Assembly: GCA_902577425.1 (NCBI GenBank)
Contig: CACGZD010000001.1
Location: forward strand, 49,860 to 113,859
Origin: an uncultured Alphaproteobacteria bacterium
GTDB lineage: Bacteria; Pseudomonadota; Alphaproteobacteria; HIMB59; GCA-002718135
Reading direction: 5' to 3'
DNA length: 64,000 nt
Below the pieces are notes generated by a model. The model did no database searches and was not told the DNA's origin. It worked only from the letters and a program-made list of their open reading frames with translations. The translations under genes were made by a program, and so were the position numbers. This document shows, in pieces, positions 7,905-17,744 of this stretch. Every line of letters starts with the position of its first letter. The stretch's first letter is position 1.

Positions 7905-8816
7905 TTAAAATTGATAATTTTTTTCAATTTTTTTCAAACTATTTTTTTGCATAAATTTTTTAAAATGATCTGGTAAATTAGTAGAAAATTCATAATTTTT
8001 ATTATTTATTTCAAATTTTAATGAGCAAGCATTTAATTTTAATGTTTCAGTATTGTTTTTAATCATTTTGTTATATTTTGTATCGCCTACAATAGGGGTC
8101 CCTAAGTGTTTTGCCACAAGTCTGATTTGGTGGGTCTTACCAGTGCGTGGCGCAAATAATAAAGTACTAAAATTTTTATTAGTTTGATAAACTTTATACC
8201 TAGTTAATGAATTTGAACTTTTGTTTAAATTTTTTTTATTCTCAATAAGAAGTTTTACTTCAGATTCTTTATTGTGTGGAGTACCTTGGCAAATTGCAAA
8301 ATATATTTTTGATATTAATTGTTGCTTAAAAAGTTTTCCAAAAATTTTAGTCGTTTGCAAATTTTTTGCTATTATTAATAAACCTGAAGTTTCTCTATCT
8401 AATCTATGAACCAAATTATATTTTGATGATATATTTTTTATTATATCATCAATAGATATATTAATTTTACTTCCTCCTTGAGTAGCAATACCTGCCCACT
8501 TATCTAATATAATAAAATCACTATTTTCAAATAATATTGATGACATAAAAATTTTTTTATACTTAGAAGGTATTTCTTTTTTATATATAAATTTATCAAT
8601 ATTTTTATAAGTATCAGTTGAGTAATTAAATATTTCAATAATGTCATTTAATTTTAATCTATAATTTGAAGATGTCTTTTTTTTATTAATCTTTATATTT
8701 CCTTTTCGTATATTTTTTTCAATAAAACTTTGTTTCAAAGTTGAAAAATTTCTTTTTAACCATTTATCAACTCGTAAATTTTGGTAATCAGAAGAATTTA
8801 TATAAAATTTTTTCAA
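7905..8816 (-). CDS. rluC: 23S rRNA pseudouridine synthase, RluC type
   Basis: A 303-residue RluA-family pseudouridine synthase. The N-terminal S4-like RNA-binding region spans about residues 14-60. The catalytic domain has HRLDRETSG with catalytic Asp140, and a later TGKTHQIR motif. RluC modifies U955, U2504 and U2580 of 23S rRNA in E. coli. A second family member (rluD) at 57436 has a different N-terminus, so this one is assigned RluC, partly from its link to crcB, which is common in alphaproteobacteria. crcB lies 2 bases upstream, suggesting co-translation. Confidence 0.85.
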   Translation of the reverse strand: MKKFYINSSDYQNLRVDKWLKRNFSTLKQSFIEKNIRKGNIKINKKKTSSNYRLKLNDIIEIFNYSTDTYKNIDKFIYKKEIPSKYKKIFMSSILFENSDFIILDKWAGIATQGGSKINISIDDIIKNISSKYNLVHRLDRETSGLLIIAKNLQTTKIFGKLFKQQLISKIYFAICQGTPHNKESEVKLLIENKKNLNKSSNSLTRYKVYQTNKNFSTLLFAPRTGKTHQIRLVAKHLGTPIVGDTKYNKMIKNNTETLKLNACSLKFEINNKNYEFSTNLPDHFKKFMQKNSLKKIEKNYQF

Positions 8817-8818
8817 AA

Positions 8819-9187
8819 CTAAATTTTATTTATATTGTATCCTATAAAGCAAAAAAATATACAAGTTGAAACAGAAATACAAATATAGAAAGTTGGTAAA
8901 ATAATTTTTTTATTATTAAATAATTCAATTATTTCATAAGAAAAAGTAGAGAATGTAGTAAAAGAACCTAATAATCCAATAATAATAAAATATTTTATAA
9001 AATTTTGAGATGTTTCATTATTTTGCAAAAAACTCATTAATACTCCTATAAGCAAAGAGCCAATAATATTTACAAATAATGTAGATAGTGGAAAATTTGG
9101 ATAAAGAAATTTAAAGATATTTGTGCTTAAATATCTTAAAGTTGCTCCTAATGCTCCTCCGCATGCAACTAAAACCAAATTATACAA
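8819..9187 (-). CDS. crcB: Fluoride ion channel CrcB/Fluc
   Basis: A 122-residue inner-membrane protein with four hydrophobic helices. Hallmarks are GGALGATLRY (10-19), the pore Asn40 in FVNIIGS and GSFTTFSTFSYE (74-85), which holds the phenylalanine track and Na+-binding region of Fluc channels. Fluc works as a dual-topology dimer that exports toxic F-. Only one copy is here, as expected for homodimers. No crcB fluoride riboswitch was recognised. The gene starts 9 bases after rplQ and so seems to ride on the ribosomal-protein transcript. Confidence 0.92.
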   Translation of the reverse strand: MYNLVLVACGGALGATLRYLSTNIFKFLYPNFPLSTLFVNIIGSLLIGVLMSFLQNNETSQNFIKYFIIIGLLGSFTTFSTFSYEIIELFNNKKIILPTFYICISVSTCIFFCFIGYNINKI

Positions 9188-9196
9188 ATTTATTTT

Positions 9197-9628
9197 TTAT
9201 TTATTTTCTTCTTCTTCTTCAGAAGGTTTTTTTTCAGGTACAGGGCCGCTATCAAGACCTTTCGCATTTTCATCTCTGTCTACTAATTCTATAATTGCAG
9301 TTGGAGCATTATCTCCAAAACGATTACCAACTTTTATTATACGAGTATAACCGCCAGATCTTTCTTTATATCTTTCAGAAATAACATCAAAAATTTTTTT
9401 AGTATTTTTTTGATCTTGTAGTATTGAAATAGTTTTTCTTCTTGATACTAAATCACCTTTTTTTCCTAAAGTAATAATTTTTTCAACAAAAGGTCGTAAC
9501 TCTTTTGCTTTAGATAATGTAGTTGTTATTTGTTCATGCTTAATAAGTGAATTAGATAAATTCATTAACAACGCTTTTCTGTGAGATGTTGTTCTATTTA
9601 ATTTTCTTTGAGTTATATTGTGTTTCAT
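9197..9628 (-). CDS. rplQ: 50S ribosomal protein L17
   Basis: The 143-residue protein begins with the L17 signature (lysine- and arginine-rich, with [14 protein letters not shown] at about 17-30) and sits near the tunnel exit of the large subunit. Beyond the conserved core it has an acidic, proline-containing tail from about residue 120 ending in a Glu-rich run. It is the last canonical gene of the alpha operon, 2 bases after rpoA, with crcB 9 bases downstream. Confidence 0.96.
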   Translation of the reverse strand: MKHNITQRKLNRTTSHRKALLMNLSNSLIKHEQITTTLSKAKELRPFVEKIITLGKKGDLVSRRKTISILQDQKNTKKIFDVISERYKERSGGYTRIIKVGNRFGDNAPTAIIELVDRDENAKGLDSGPVPEKKPSEEEEENK

Positions 9629-9630
9629 AA

Positions 9631-10653
9631 TTATTTATTAAATGGATCTTCAAATTTTTTTGCTAATTCTTCAATATTTTCAGGCGGCCAATCAGGAACA
9701 GAGATGCCTAAACCAAGTTCCATTTGCTGAAGAACTTCTTTAATTTCATTTAAAGATTTTCTTCCAAAATTGGGAGTTCTCAACATTTCAGATTCTGTCT
9801 TTTGAACTAAATCACCAATATAAATTATATTATCATTTTTAAGACAATTAGCAGAACGAACAGACAGTTCTAACTCTTCAACTTTTTTAAGTAAATTAGG
9901 ATTAAAAGATAACTTTTCATGAGAAGAGGTTTCCATTTGAACTTCTGGTTCATCAAAATTAATAAATGGTTGAAGCTGATCTTGTAAAATTCTTGCTGCT
10001 AAAGCAATTGCATCATCAGGTGAAACAGCTCCGTTTGTTTCTATGTCTAAAATTAATTTATCATAATCAGTTACTTGTCCCACACGACTATTTTCTACTT
10101 TATAAGAAGCTCTCTTTACTGGACTAAACATTGCATCAAGCTTAATTTCTCCAATAATCTTTTCTTCATCTTCAGCTACTTCGGCAGAAAGATATCCTTT
10201 TCCAGTATTAATATTTGCCTCTAGCTCAATATCAGCATTGCTATCTAGTGTCATAATAATTTGATCAGGATTCATAATTTCAGTTTCAGAATCAGTTTCA
10301 AAATTACCTGCTCTGATTTCACCAGGACCTTTTGTTCTAATATACATTTTTTTTAAACCAGGAGAATGAACCTTCAAACAAACTGCTTTTAAATTAAGCA
10401 ATATATCTGTTAAATCTTCTTTCACACCAGGAATAGTAGAAAATTCATGAACAACTCCTTTAAGTTTAACTGAAGTAATCGCAGCTCCTTGAAGTGATGA
10501 TAGTAAGATTCTTCTTAATGAGTTTCCAAGAGTCAAACCAAAACCTCTTTCTAAAGGTTCTGCAATCAAAACACCATGTTTGCCATCATTTTCTTGAACA
10601 TTAACATCCATTTTACTTGGTTTAATTAAATCCATCCAATTTTTTTGTAACAC
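9631..10653 (-). CDS. rpoA: DNA-directed RNA polymerase subunit alpha
   Basis: A 340-residue alpha subunit. The N-terminal domain (about 1-235) dimerises and binds beta and beta'; it contains [19 protein letters not shown] (35-53). A linker leads to the C-terminal DNA-binding domain (about 250-325), which contacts UP elements and activators. It ends with the [16 protein letters not shown] segment typical of alphaproteobacterial alpha. It lies between rpsK and rplQ, the standard alpha-operon position. Confidence 0.97.
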   Translation of the reverse strand: MLQKNWMDLIKPSKMDVNVQENDGKHGVLIAEPLERGFGLTLGNSLRRILLSSLQGAAITSVKLKGVVHEFSTIPGVKEDLTDILLNLKAVCLKVHSPGLKKMYIRTKGPGEIRAGNFETDSETEIMNPDQIIMTLDSNADIELEANINTGKGYLSAEVAEDEEKIIGEIKLDAMFSPVKRASYKVENSRVGQVTDYDKLILDIETNGAVSPDDAIALAARILQDQLQPFINFDEPEVQMETSSHEKLSFNPNLLKKVEELELSVRSANCLKNDNIIYIGDLVQKTESEMLRTPNFGRKSLNEIKEVLQQMELGLGISVPDWPPENIEELAKKFEDPFNK

Positions 10654-10674
10654 TTAATGCTCCTTATTTTATAG

Positions 10675-11073
10675 TTAAACTCTTCTTCTTTTTCTTGGTC
10701 TGCAACCATTATGAGGAATAGGGGTTACATCTTTAATTGAAGTTATTATGTATCCAACTGACTGAAGAGATCTTAAGGCAGATTCTCTTCCTGATCCTGG
10801 TCCAGAAACTTCAACTCTTAAAGTTTTAAGCCCATATTCTTTTGCTTTGTTACCTACATCTTCCGCTGCAATTTGAGCTGCAAATGGAGTAGATTTACGA
10901 GAACCTTTAAAACCCTTATGACCTGCTGATGACCATGCTAAAACATTGCCATTCTCATCTGAAATAGAAATTATGGTATTATTAAAAGATGAAACAACAT
11001 GAGCTACACCATTTGTAACTTTTCTTTTTGCTTTTGTTTTAGTTTTAGTTTTAGTTTTTTTCTTTTCATTCAT
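10675..11073 (-). CDS. rpsK: 30S ribosomal protein S11
   Basis: A 132-residue platform protein of the small subunit. After a KT-repeat basic leader (residues 4-16) come [16 protein letters not shown] and the C-terminal [13 protein letters not shown], both diagnostic of S11. The KTKTKTK leader is compositionally simple and replaces the usual short N-terminus. Three bases separate it from rpsM upstream. Confidence 0.96.
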   Translation of the reverse strand: MNEKKKTKTKTKTKAKRKVTNGVAHVVSSFNNTIISISDENGNVLAWSSAGHKGFKGSRKSTPFAAQIAAEDVGNKAKEYGLKTLRVEVSGPGSGRESALRSLQSVGYIITSIKDVTPIPHNGCRPRKRRRV

Positions 11074-11076
11074 AAA

Positions 11077-11457
11077 CTAACCTTTAGTCACTTTTTTCTT
11101 TCCGGCAATAGCTACTGCTTTTCCCTTCCTAGTTCTAGCATTAGTATGAGTTCTTTGCCCTCTTACTGGTAACTTTTTTCTATGTCTTAATCCTCTATAA
11201 CATCCAAGATCAGTTAAACGTTTAATATCCATAGAAACTTTACGTCTAAGATCTCCCTCTACAGAATGTTTTGCATCAATTATTTCTCTAATTTTATTTA
11301 ATTCTTCATCTTTCAGTTGGCTAACTCTCATTTTCATATCCACTGAAGCTTCACTGCAGATATCATTAGCTATTTTGGGTCCTATGCCAAAAATATATGT
11401 TAAAGCTACACGTATTCTTTTATTCGTTGGAATATTAACACCTGATATACGAGCCAT
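11077..11457 (-). CDS. rpsM: 30S ribosomal protein S13
   Basis: A 126-residue protein of the 30S head that contacts tRNA and the B1 bridges. It begins [14 protein letters not shown] and ends with the basic [13 protein letters not shown] tail. It is the first gene after a 104-base gap behind adk, and a sigma70-like promoter is placed in that gap. rpmJ, often found just before rpsM in other phyla, is not present here. Confidence 0.96.
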   Translation of the reverse strand: MARISGVNIPTNKRIRVALTYIFGIGPKIANDICSEASVDMKMRVSQLKDEELNKIREIIDAKHSVEGDLRRKVSMDIKRLTDLGCYRGLRHRKKLPVRGQRTHTNARTRKGKAVAIAGKKKVTKG

Positions 11458-11499
11458 CCTATGAAACTGCCTTTATTTAATAATTTTAATGAATGAGGG

Positions 11500-11529
11500 T
11501 GAATACATGATAAATAGCACAAAAGTCAA
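11500..11529 (-). promoter_or_regulatory. Predicted sigma70 promoter for rpsM-rpsK-rpoA-rplQ
   Basis: On the minus strand TTGACT (11529-11524) is followed after 18 bases by TATTCA (11505-11500), about 43 bases upstream of the rpsM start. It lies in the only sizeable gap of the spc/alpha region, so it could give the alpha-operon genes their own promoter. This rests on motif match only. Confidence 0.5.
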
Positions 11530-11561
11530 GCCAAGAAACAGCAATTTTTTGACGAAAAACC

Positions 11562-12131
11562 TCATTTTTTAACTATTTTTAGGATATCATTCTTTATCAT
11601 TTCAATTTCTTGATTTCCATCAATCAAATGATAATTGTTAGGATTTTTCTCAAAGTAATATTTTGAAAGAGGTTTAGTTTCTTCAATATATTTATTAACT
11701 CGATTTTTTATTACTTCTTCAGTATCATCTTCTCTTTTTTCTAATATTGCTCTATTTTTAATTCTTTCAACAATAATATCTCTTTTTAAATTTATATCAA
11801 AAATTTTTGTTATTTCTAAATTTTTAGAGTCCAAATAATTTTGAAGCCAATTATTTTGAATGAGAGTTCTAGGATAACCATCTAAAATATAACCATTTTT
11901 ACATTCATATGAATCTAATTTTTGTTTAATTATTTCATTTAGTATTTCATCTGATACTAAATCACCCTTTTCTATTATTTTTTTTATTTTTTTTGAATGA
12001 GTACTAGTGCCGAGTAAATTATTTCTTAAAATTTCACCAGTTGACAAATGAGGTATATTAAATTGTTTTGATAGTATTGCTGCTTGAGTACCTTTTCCTG
12101 CTCCTGGAGGACCAAAGAATAAAAAGATCAT
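11562..12131 (-). CDS. adk: Adenylate kinase (short, reduced-LID form)
   Basis: Interconverts 2 ADP with ATP and AMP. The 189-residue protein has the P-loop GPPGAGKGT (7-15), the AMP-binding LSTGEILR segment and DGYPRT. It is about 25 residues shorter than the E. coli enzyme because the LID region is a short loop without zinc-binding cysteines, as in short bacterial forms. It sits 4 bases after secY, the usual spc-operon position. Confidence 0.95.
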   Translation of the reverse strand: MIFLFFGPPGAGKGTQAAILSKQFNIPHLSTGEILRNNLLGTSTHSKKIKKIIEKGDLVSDEILNEIIKQKLDSYECKNGYILDGYPRTLIQNNWLQNYLDSKNLEITKIFDINLKRDIIVERIKNRAILEKREDDTEEVIKNRVNKYIEETKPLSKYYFEKNPNNYHLIDGNQEIEMIKNDILKIVKK

Positions 12132-12135
12132 TATT

Positions 12136-13476
12136 CTATCTTCGACCTCTTAACTTTGTTTTTTTTAATAATCCTTCGTATTGATGCTGAAATAGATGAG
12201 ACTGAACTTGAGTAATGAAGTCAATCATAACAACTACAACAATCAGAAGGCTAGTTCCTCCTAAATAAAAAGGAATAGAAGTTTTAGAAATTAAAAATTC
12301 TGGCAGAAGTGCTACTAATGTTAAATAAATTGAACCAACTGTTGTTAATCTAGTAAGAACATAATCTATATATATTGAAGTATTTTCACCAGGTCTAATA
12401 CCTGGAATAAAACCTCCATATTTTCTTAAATTTTCTGCTTGCTCATCAGGATTAAATACAATTCCAGTATAGAAAAAAGCAAAAAATATTATCATAAAAG
12501 CAAAAAGAGCAAGATAAAGTGGCTGACCTCTACCAAGATAGCTTGATATAATTAAAAAAATCTCGCTTGATGAACCTGCTCCAAAACCTGACATTGTATT
12601 TGGTAAAAGTAAAATAGAAGAAGCAAAAATTACTGGAATAACGCCGGCAGTATTTATTTTTAAAGGTAAATGTGAACTTTGACCTCCATATACTTTATTT
12701 CCAACTTGTCTTTTGGGATACTGAACTAATAGTCTTCTTTGAGCTTTTTCTACAAATACTATAAAAATTATTAAAGCTAAGACTAAAATTAAAATAGCTA
12801 AAATAAATGCCATACTTAATTCACCTGTTCTGCCTAACTGTAATGTACTAACTAAAGCCTGCGGAAGATTAGCTACAATTCCTGCAGTTATAATTAAAGA
12901 AATACCGTTTCCTACACCTCGTGAAGAAATTTGTTCTCCAAGCCACATCAAAAAAACAGTTCCGCCAACTAAGGTAATAATAGTAGTAACTTTAAAAAAT
13001 ATCCCTGGGTCAATTACAATATTACCATATGCAGTTTGCATTGATTCTAAACCTATAGCGACTCCGTAACCTTGCAAAGCAGCAATAATAACAGTTAAAT
13101 ATCTAGAGTACTGAATAATTTTTCTTCTTCCTTTAGAGCCTTGCTCCCTTAACGTTTTTAAATGAGGTATGCTTGATTGCATTAAAGTCATAATTATAGA
13201 AGCAGAAATATAAGGCATAACTCCAAGAGCAAAAATTCCCATTCTCCCTAGAGCGCCTCCAGAAAAAGTATCAAAAATACCTAGTATTCCTGATGACTGT
13301 TGCTCAAAAAATTGTTGAAGTGCTATAGGATTAATACCAGGTATGGGCAAAAAAGTTCCTAAACGAAAAACTATTAATGCTCCAAGAGTAAATAAAAGTC
13401 TATTTCTAAGTTCAGTAGCTTTACCTATAGCTCCAAAGTTTAAATTATTTGCCATTTTTTCTGCAGCTGTAGCCAT
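12136..13476 (-). CDS. secY: Preprotein translocase subunit SecY
   Basis: A 446-residue channel-forming subunit of the Sec translocon with ten hydrophobic helices. Markers are GALIVFRLGTFLPIPGIN near residue 32, the plug-region helix, and the cytosolic loop with RREQG-like TLREQGSKGRRK near 108-119. The N-terminus (MATAAEKMANNLNFGAIGKA) is the alphaproteobacterial form. It follows rplO by 9 bases. Its partner secE is at 36398. Confidence 0.97.
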   Translation of the reverse strand: MATAAEKMANNLNFGAIGKATELRNRLLFTLGALIVFRLGTFLPIPGINPIALQQFFEQQSSGILGIFDTFSGGALGRMGIFALGVMPYISASIIMTLMQSSIPHLKTLREQGSKGRRKIIQYSRYLTVIIAALQGYGVAIGLESMQTAYGNIVIDPGIFFKVTTIITLVGGTVFLMWLGEQISSRGVGNGISLIITAGIVANLPQALVSTLQLGRTGELSMAFILAILILVLALIIFIVFVEKAQRRLLVQYPKRQVGNKVYGGQSSHLPLKINTAGVIPVIFASSILLLPNTMSGFGAGSSSEIFLIISSYLGRGQPLYLALFAFMIIFFAFFYTGIVFNPDEQAENLRKYGGFIPGIRPGENTSIYIDYVLTRLTTVGSIYLTLVALLPEFLISKTSIPFYLGGTSLLIVVVVMIDFITQVQSHLFQHQYEGLLKKTKLRGRR

Positions 13477-13485
13477 ATATCTTTA

Positions 13486-13944
13486 TTAAATCTTTATAAG
13501 ATTTACCTTTCCTCCATTTTTTTCTACTTTAGCTATTGCATTTTTAGAAGCATATGAAACCTCAATTTTAATTGAAGATTTTAAATCTCCAACATCCAAT
13601 AGCTTTAGTAAACCTTTAGATTTATTAAAAATTTTTTTCTCAAATAAAATTGATTCTTTAATTTCATCAGGTTTAATCTTGTATTTATTAAGAATAAGAT
13701 CAATATGATGAAAATTAATTGATTGTATTTTTTTTTGAAACGGATTGTTAAATCCTCTTTTTGGCAATCTCATATATAAAGGATTTTGACCTCCTTCAAA
13801 TCCTTTAATTGCAACACCAGATCTGGATTTTTGTCCTTTTACGCCTCTTCCCGCTGTTTTTCCTGTTCCAGAGCCAGAACCTCTTCCAACTCTTTTACGT
13901 TTTTTTCTAGATGTTAAATTAGATTTAAGTTCATTAATTTTCAT
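13486..13944 (-). CDS. rplO: 50S ribosomal protein L15
   Basis: A 152-residue large-subunit assembly protein. The N-terminus has the Gly/Lys-rich extended arm (GRGSGSGTGKTAGRG, about 20-34) and RSGVAIKGFEGGQNPLYMRL. It starts 1 base after the rpsE stop, the place where rpmD (L30) would normally lie, so L30 is missing from this operon. Confidence 0.96.
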   Translation of the reverse strand: MKINELKSNLTSRKKRKRVGRGSGSGTGKTAGRGVKGQKSRSGVAIKGFEGGQNPLYMRLPKRGFNNPFQKKIQSINFHHIDLILNKYKIKPDEIKESILFEKKIFNKSKGLLKLLDVGDLKSSIKIEVSYASKNAIAKVEKNGGKVNLIKI

Positions 13945-13945
13945 A

Positions 13946-14458
13946 TTATGATGCCGTTTTATTTGAATTAACTTTAGATATTTTGATTGTTCTTTTTGCT
14001 GCTACACTTTTAGGGGATTCAGACTTTTTAAAAGCATCAAATGTTGCTTTAATCATATTGTGAGGATTGGAACTACCAGTTGATTTAGCAACTACATCTT
14101 TTATGCCTAATGACTCAAAAAGCGCTCTCATCGGACCTCCAGCAATTATACCTGTTCCAGGAGCAGCAGATCTAAGAATAACTTTTCCAGCTCCAAATCT
14201 CCCAACGATATCGTGATGAAGAGTTCTATTATCTTTTAAATGCACTTTTATCATTCTTGTTTTTGCATTTTCTGTTGCTTTTCTTACTGCTTCAGGAACT
14301 TCTTTTGCTTTTCCTGTTCCATATCCGACTTTACCTTTATTATCTCCTACAATCATTATTGCAGCAAATCCAAAACGTCTTCCGCCTTTAACAACTTTTG
14401 CAACTCTATTAATTGTTACTAAATGTTCACTAAATTCTTTATTTTCACTATCAAACAT
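13946..14458 (-). CDS. rpsE: 30S ribosomal protein S5
   Basis: A 170-residue protein guarding mRNA entry and decoding fidelity. The N-terminal double-stranded-RNA-binding-like domain carries [14 protein letters not shown] (18-31) and [17 protein letters not shown]; the C-terminal domain has [14 protein letters not shown]. It is followed directly by rplO rather than rpmD. Confidence 0.96.
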   Translation of the reverse strand: MFDSENKEFSEHLVTINRVAKVVKGGRRFGFAAIMIVGDNKGKVGYGTGKAKEVPEAVRKATENAKTRMIKVHLKDNRTLHHDIVGRFGAGKVILRSAAPGTGIIAGGPMRALFESLGIKDVVAKSTGSSNPHNMIKATFDAFKKSESPKSVAAKRTIKISKVNSNKTAS

Positions 14459-14465
14459 ATTTCCT

Positions 14466-14804
14466 CTAAAAGTTTAAACCAGCTTCCCTAGCTGCTTCTG
14501 CTAAAATTTTTATTAAACCATGATATCTATATTTACCTTTATCAAAAGCAACTTCTTTAATTCCATTTTTTATAGATCTTTTAGCAATTTCTGTACCAAT
14601 TTTTTCAGCCAATTCTTTTTTTGAATGATTATTTTCTCTAAAAATTTTTTCTACAGATGATGCACTAGCTAAAGTTATGCCTTTATCATCATTAATAATT
14701 TGAGCATAAATATGATTATTTGATCTAAATACCGTTAGCCTTTTTCTATTGGTAACTTTTTTTAGTTTAAATCTGGTTCTATTTTGTCTTACGCTATTAG
14801 CCAT
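14466..14804 (-). CDS. rplR: 50S ribosomal protein L18
   Basis: A 112-residue 5S rRNA-binding protein. It shows [19 protein letters not shown] (23-41) and ends [24 protein letters not shown], both standard for L18. It lies 2 bases after rplF and 7 bases before rpsE, in spc-operon order. Confidence 0.96.
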   Translation of the reverse strand: MANSVRQNRTRFKLKKVTNRKRLTVFRSNNHIYAQIINDDKGITLASASSVEKIFRENNHSKKELAEKIGTEIAKRSIKNGIKEVAFDKGKYRYHGLIKILAEAAREAGLNF

Positions 14805-14806
14805 AA

Positions 14807-15340
14807 TTATTTCTTCTTACCTTCTTTTCTAAAAATGAATTCATTCTCATACTTTATCCCCTTTCCTTTAAATGGCTCGGGTTTTCTAAATGATCTTATA
14901 TTTGCTGCAACTGCTCCTAATTTTTCTTTATTTGAACCAGACAATTTTATAGTATTTTGTTTACTGACTTCTACTTTAATCTCTTTAGGAATTTCGTAGT
15001 CAATGTCATGGCTATAACCTAGTTGAAGCTTTAACTTTGTACCTGATATTGATGCTCTATATCCTGTTCCATTCATCTCTAAAGTTTTTGAAAAACCTTC
15101 ACTTACACCTTTAATAAGATTGGCCACATGAGCTCTAGTTGTGCCCCAAATTGGATTTTTTTTATCTTTATCGTTTTTAGGTAGAACAGAAATTTTATCT
15201 TCACTCAAATCAACTTTAAAAAGTGGACTAATATTTATTGATAATTCTCCCATTTTTCCTTTTGCAACTAAAATACTATTATTAAAATTACATGTAGTTT
15301 CTTTAGGAATCAAAACACTATTTTTTGCTATTCTAGACAT
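14807..15340 (-). CDS. rplF: 50S ribosomal protein L6
   Basis: A 177-residue protein of two similar domains near the factor-binding site of the large subunit. It starts MSRIAKNSVLIP, has GTTRAHVANLIKGVSEGF (67-84) in the first domain and ends with a lysine-rich tail around KPEPFKGKGIKY, the L6 signature. It lies 3 bases downstream of rpsH. Confidence 0.96.
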   Translation of the reverse strand: MSRIAKNSVLIPKETTCNFNNSILVAKGKMGELSINISPLFKVDLSEDKISVLPKNDKDKKNPIWGTTRAHVANLIKGVSEGFSKTLEMNGTGYRASISGTKLKLQLGYSHDIDYEIPKEIKVEVSKQNTIKLSGSNKEKLGAVAANIRSFRKPEPFKGKGIKYENEFIFRKEGKKK

Positions 15341-15343
15341 AGA

Positions 15344-15742
15344 TTAAAATACCTCACATAAAATTTCACCACCTACATTATTATCTCTGGCTTTTTGATC
15401 AGACATTACACCTTTAGGTGTAGATAAAATAGATATGCCTAAACCTCCATAAGATTTTTGTAGATCATTTATTTTAGAATAAACACGAATACCCGGTTTT
15501 GAAATTCTTTTAATTCTTTTAATTACTGGGATGCCATTATAGTATTTCAAATCAATTTTTATATTGTTTATACCTTCTCTCAATTCTACATCCTGAAAAT
15601 CACGTATATAGCCTTCATCTTTTAAAACAGAAAGAACATTCATATTTAATTTAGATTTATAACATGAGGTAAAAGCTTTATTAGCTTTGTGAGCATTTTT
15701 TATTCTTGCCAACATATCTGATAATGAATCATTAAAAGCCAT
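15344..15742 (-). CDS. rpsH: 30S ribosomal protein S8
   Basis: A 132-residue 16S rRNA-binding protein and, in E. coli, the translational repressor of the spc operon. The start is placed at the ATG at 15742, preceded by AAGGAGAT. A longer frame from 15775 would add 11 unlikely residues and run into rpsN. Signature parts are SDMLARIKNAHKAN (7-20) and the C-terminal SDQKARDNNVGGEILCEVF. Confidence 0.95.
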   Translation of the reverse strand: MAFNDSLSDMLARIKNAHKANKAFTSCYKSKLNMNVLSVLKDEGYIRDFQDVELREGINNIKIDLKYYNGIPVIKRIKRISKPGIRVYSKINDLQKSYGGLGISILSTPKGVMSDQKARDNNVGGEILCEVF

Positions 15743-15752
15743 AATTATCTCC

Positions 15753-16058
15753 TTACCAACTTGATTTAACAACACCAGGTAGCGAACCTGACATTGTTAA
15801 CTCTCTAATTTTGATTCTAGAAAGACCAAATTTTCTATATACACCTCTAGTTCTCCCAGTGATTTTGCATCGATTGCGTACTCTTATATTAGAACTATCT
15901 CTTGGAAGATCATTTAATTTTGATTGTATTTTAAATCTTTCTTCCATACTTAAATCTTTTTTCATAATCATTTTTTTTAAAGAATTACGTCGAGACTTGA
16001 ATTTATCAACAATTTTTTCCCTATTCATGTTTTTTTGAATTGAACTTTGCTTTGCCAT
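15753..16058 (-). CDS. rpsN: 30S ribosomal protein S14 (zinc-free, E. coli-like form)
   Basis: A 101-residue protein of the 30S head. It is the long C-minus form: the RNRCKITGRTRGVYRKFGLSR region (about 62-82) lacks the paired CxxC zinc motifs. It lies between rplE (7 bases upstream) and rpsH (10 bases downstream). Confidence 0.96.
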   Translation of the reverse strand: MAKQSSIQKNMNREKIVDKFKSRRNSLKKMIMKKDLSMEERFKIQSKLNDLPRDSSNIRVRNRCKITGRTRGVYRKFGLSRIKIRELTMSGSLPGVVKSSW

Positions 16059-16065
16059 ATTATTC

Positions 16066-16617
16066 CTAATTGTTTGTTTCTGCCGGAAACGGCATGTTAA
16101 AGTATTTTAAAAGCTCTATTGCTTCCTCATTAGTTGATGCAGATGTACAGATAGTTATATCTAAACCTCTCACCTTATCAATTTTATCATAATTAATTTC
16201 TGGAAATATTATTTGTTCTTTAATGCCCAGAGTATAATTGCCATTTCCATCAAAACTTTTAGAATTTAATCCTCTAAAATCTCTTATTCGAGGAATTGCA
16301 ATATTGATTAATCTATCTAGAAATTCATACATAATTTTGTTTCTTAAAGTTACAGAAACTCCCAAAGCCATTCCTTCTCTAATTTTAAATGCAGCAATTG
16401 CCTTCTTTGCTTTTGTTTTTACTGCTTTTTGCCCAGATATCAGAGACAATTCCTCTTGAGCTTTATCAAGTAACTTTGGATCATCTTTTGCATCTCCAAT
16501 GCCCATATTTAAAACTATTTTAGTAATTTTAGGAACTGAATAAAAATTTTTATATTCAAATTTTTCCATCATTTTTTTCTTAATACTAGTATTAAATTCC
16601 TCAGCTAAGCGTGTCAT
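16066..16617 (-). CDS. rplE: 50S ribosomal protein L5
   Basis: A 183-residue 5S rRNA-binding protein of the central protuberance that contacts P-site tRNA. Markers are [20 protein letters not shown] (29-48) and [18 protein letters not shown]. Its start codon overlaps the rplX stop by one base. Confidence 0.96.
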   Translation of the reverse strand: MTRLAEEFNTSIKKKMMEKFEYKNFYSVPKITKIVLNMGIGDAKDDPKLLDKAQEELSLISGQKAVKTKAKKAIAAFKIREGMALGVSVTLRNKIMYEFLDRLINIAIPRIRDFRGLNSKSFDGNGNYTLGIKEQIIFPEINYDKIDKVRGLDITICTSASTNEEAIELLKYFNMPFPAETNN

Positions 16618-16937
16618 TATTTTACTTCTTTCCCTGTACTTCGAATTATTCGTATTTTCTCATTTTTATTATTGAATTTATATCCAAGTTTAACACCTTT
16701 TTTTGAAGCAGAGTCATAAAATGATAAATTAGAGATTTGAATTGGCATTTCTTTTTCAACTATACCTCCAGCTTGATTATTATCAGGCTTTTGATGTTTT
16801 TTTACTTTATTGATTCCTGAAACTATTGCTTTGTTTACAAGAGGTTGAATCAAAGTAATTTTACCAGTCTTACCTTTATCTTTACCTACCAAAACTATTA
16901 CCTCATCTCCTTTTTTTAATTTTATTTTATTACCCAT
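16617..16937 (-). CDS. rplX: 50S ribosomal protein L24
   Basis: A 106-residue KOW-domain protein that starts large-subunit assembly. The KOW stretch [20 protein letters not shown] lies at residues 8-27, and [15 protein letters not shown] follows. It shares one base with rplN upstream and one with rplE downstream. Confidence 0.96.
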   Translation of the reverse strand: MGNKIKLKKGDEVIVLVGKDKGKTGKITLIQPLVNKAIVSGINKVKKHQKPDNNQAGGIVEKEMPIQISNLSFYDSASKKGVKLGYKFNNKNEKIRIIRSTGKEVK

Positions 16938-17305
16938 TATAATACCTCGGGAGCCAAACTGATTATTTTCATAAATTTTTTTGTTCTTAACTCTCTAGTC
17001 ACTGGTCCAAATATTCTTGTTGCAATTGGCTCTTCTTGTTTATCAAGCAAGACTGCTGCATTTTTATCAAATCTTATACTGGTTCCATCTGATCTACTAA
17101 AATCTTTTTTTGTTCTGACTATTACTGCTTTAAAAACTTCACCTTTTTTAACTTTCCCACGTGGAATAGCATCTTTTATTGATACAACAACAATATCTCC
17201 TATAGACGCAAATCTCCTTTTAGATCCTCCTAAAACTTTTATACATTGAATTTTTCTAGCTCCAGAATTATCAGCTACAAATAAATGAGATTGCATTTGA
17301 ATCAT
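16937..17305 (-). CDS. rplN: 50S ribosomal protein L14
   Basis: A 122-residue subunit-interface protein (bridge B8). [18 protein letters not shown] at the start and [18 protein letters not shown] near the end are diagnostic. It starts directly after rpsQ with no spacer. Confidence 0.97.
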   Translation of the reverse strand: MIQMQSHLFVADNSGARKIQCIKVLGGSKRRFASIGDIVVVSIKDAIPRGKVKKGEVFKAVIVRTKKDFSRSDGTSIRFDKNAAVLLDKQEEPIATRIFGPVTRELRTKKFMKIISLAPEVL

Positions 17306-17551
17306 TTATTTACTCCCTTCCAATTTTGGATCATGAATTATCCATGATTTAATTTTTGATATTGGTCTAGATTCTTGAATAGTTACCATGTCTCCAATTT
17401 TATGCGCATTATTTTCATCATGAGCATGATATCTTTTAGATCTTTTAATAATTTTTTTATAAAGTTTATGCCTAACTCTGTTAGTAACTTCAACAACAAT
17501 TGTTTTACTATGAGCAGAAACTATAACTCCGGAAAGTAATCTTTTAGGCAT
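17306..17551 (-). CDS. rpsQ: 30S ribosomal protein S17
   Basis: An 81-residue OB-fold protein bound to helix 11 of 16S rRNA. The start is set at the ATG at 17551 ([12 protein letters not shown]), because GGAGA stands 7 bases before it and this is the usual S17 N-terminus. A frame from 17563 adds only four residues, which encode that ribosome binding site. It overlaps rpmC by 8 bases. Confidence 0.93.
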   Translation of the reverse strand: MPKRLLSGVIVSAHSKTIVVEVTNRVRHKLYKKIIKRSKRYHAHDENNAHKIGDMVTIQESRPISKIKSWIIHDPKLEGSK

Positions 17552-17744
17552 TTGATTCTCCAATTGATTTATTAATTTCAGTTTTCAAACGAGCTAGTCT
17601 TTTTTTAGTTTTTCTTATTTCTGAAGTCTTTTCTAATTGACCTGTTGATTTTTGAAATTTGAAATTCAAAAGAGACTTTTTTAATGTACTAATTTCAGAT
17701 TTTATTTTTTTGATATCTGTATTTTTATTAGTTGCGTTCATCAA
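17544..17744 (-). CDS. rpmC: 50S ribosomal protein L29
   Basis: A 66-residue helical-hairpin protein at the tunnel exit. It is recognised by the L29 pattern [20 protein letters not shown] (21-40) and [14 protein letters not shown]. It overlaps rplP upstream by 4 bases (ATGA) and rpsQ downstream by 8 bases. Confidence 0.92.
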   Translation of the reverse strand: MMNATNKNTDIKKIKSEISTLKKSLLNFKFQKSTGQLEKTSEIRKTKKRLARLKTEINKSIGESNA

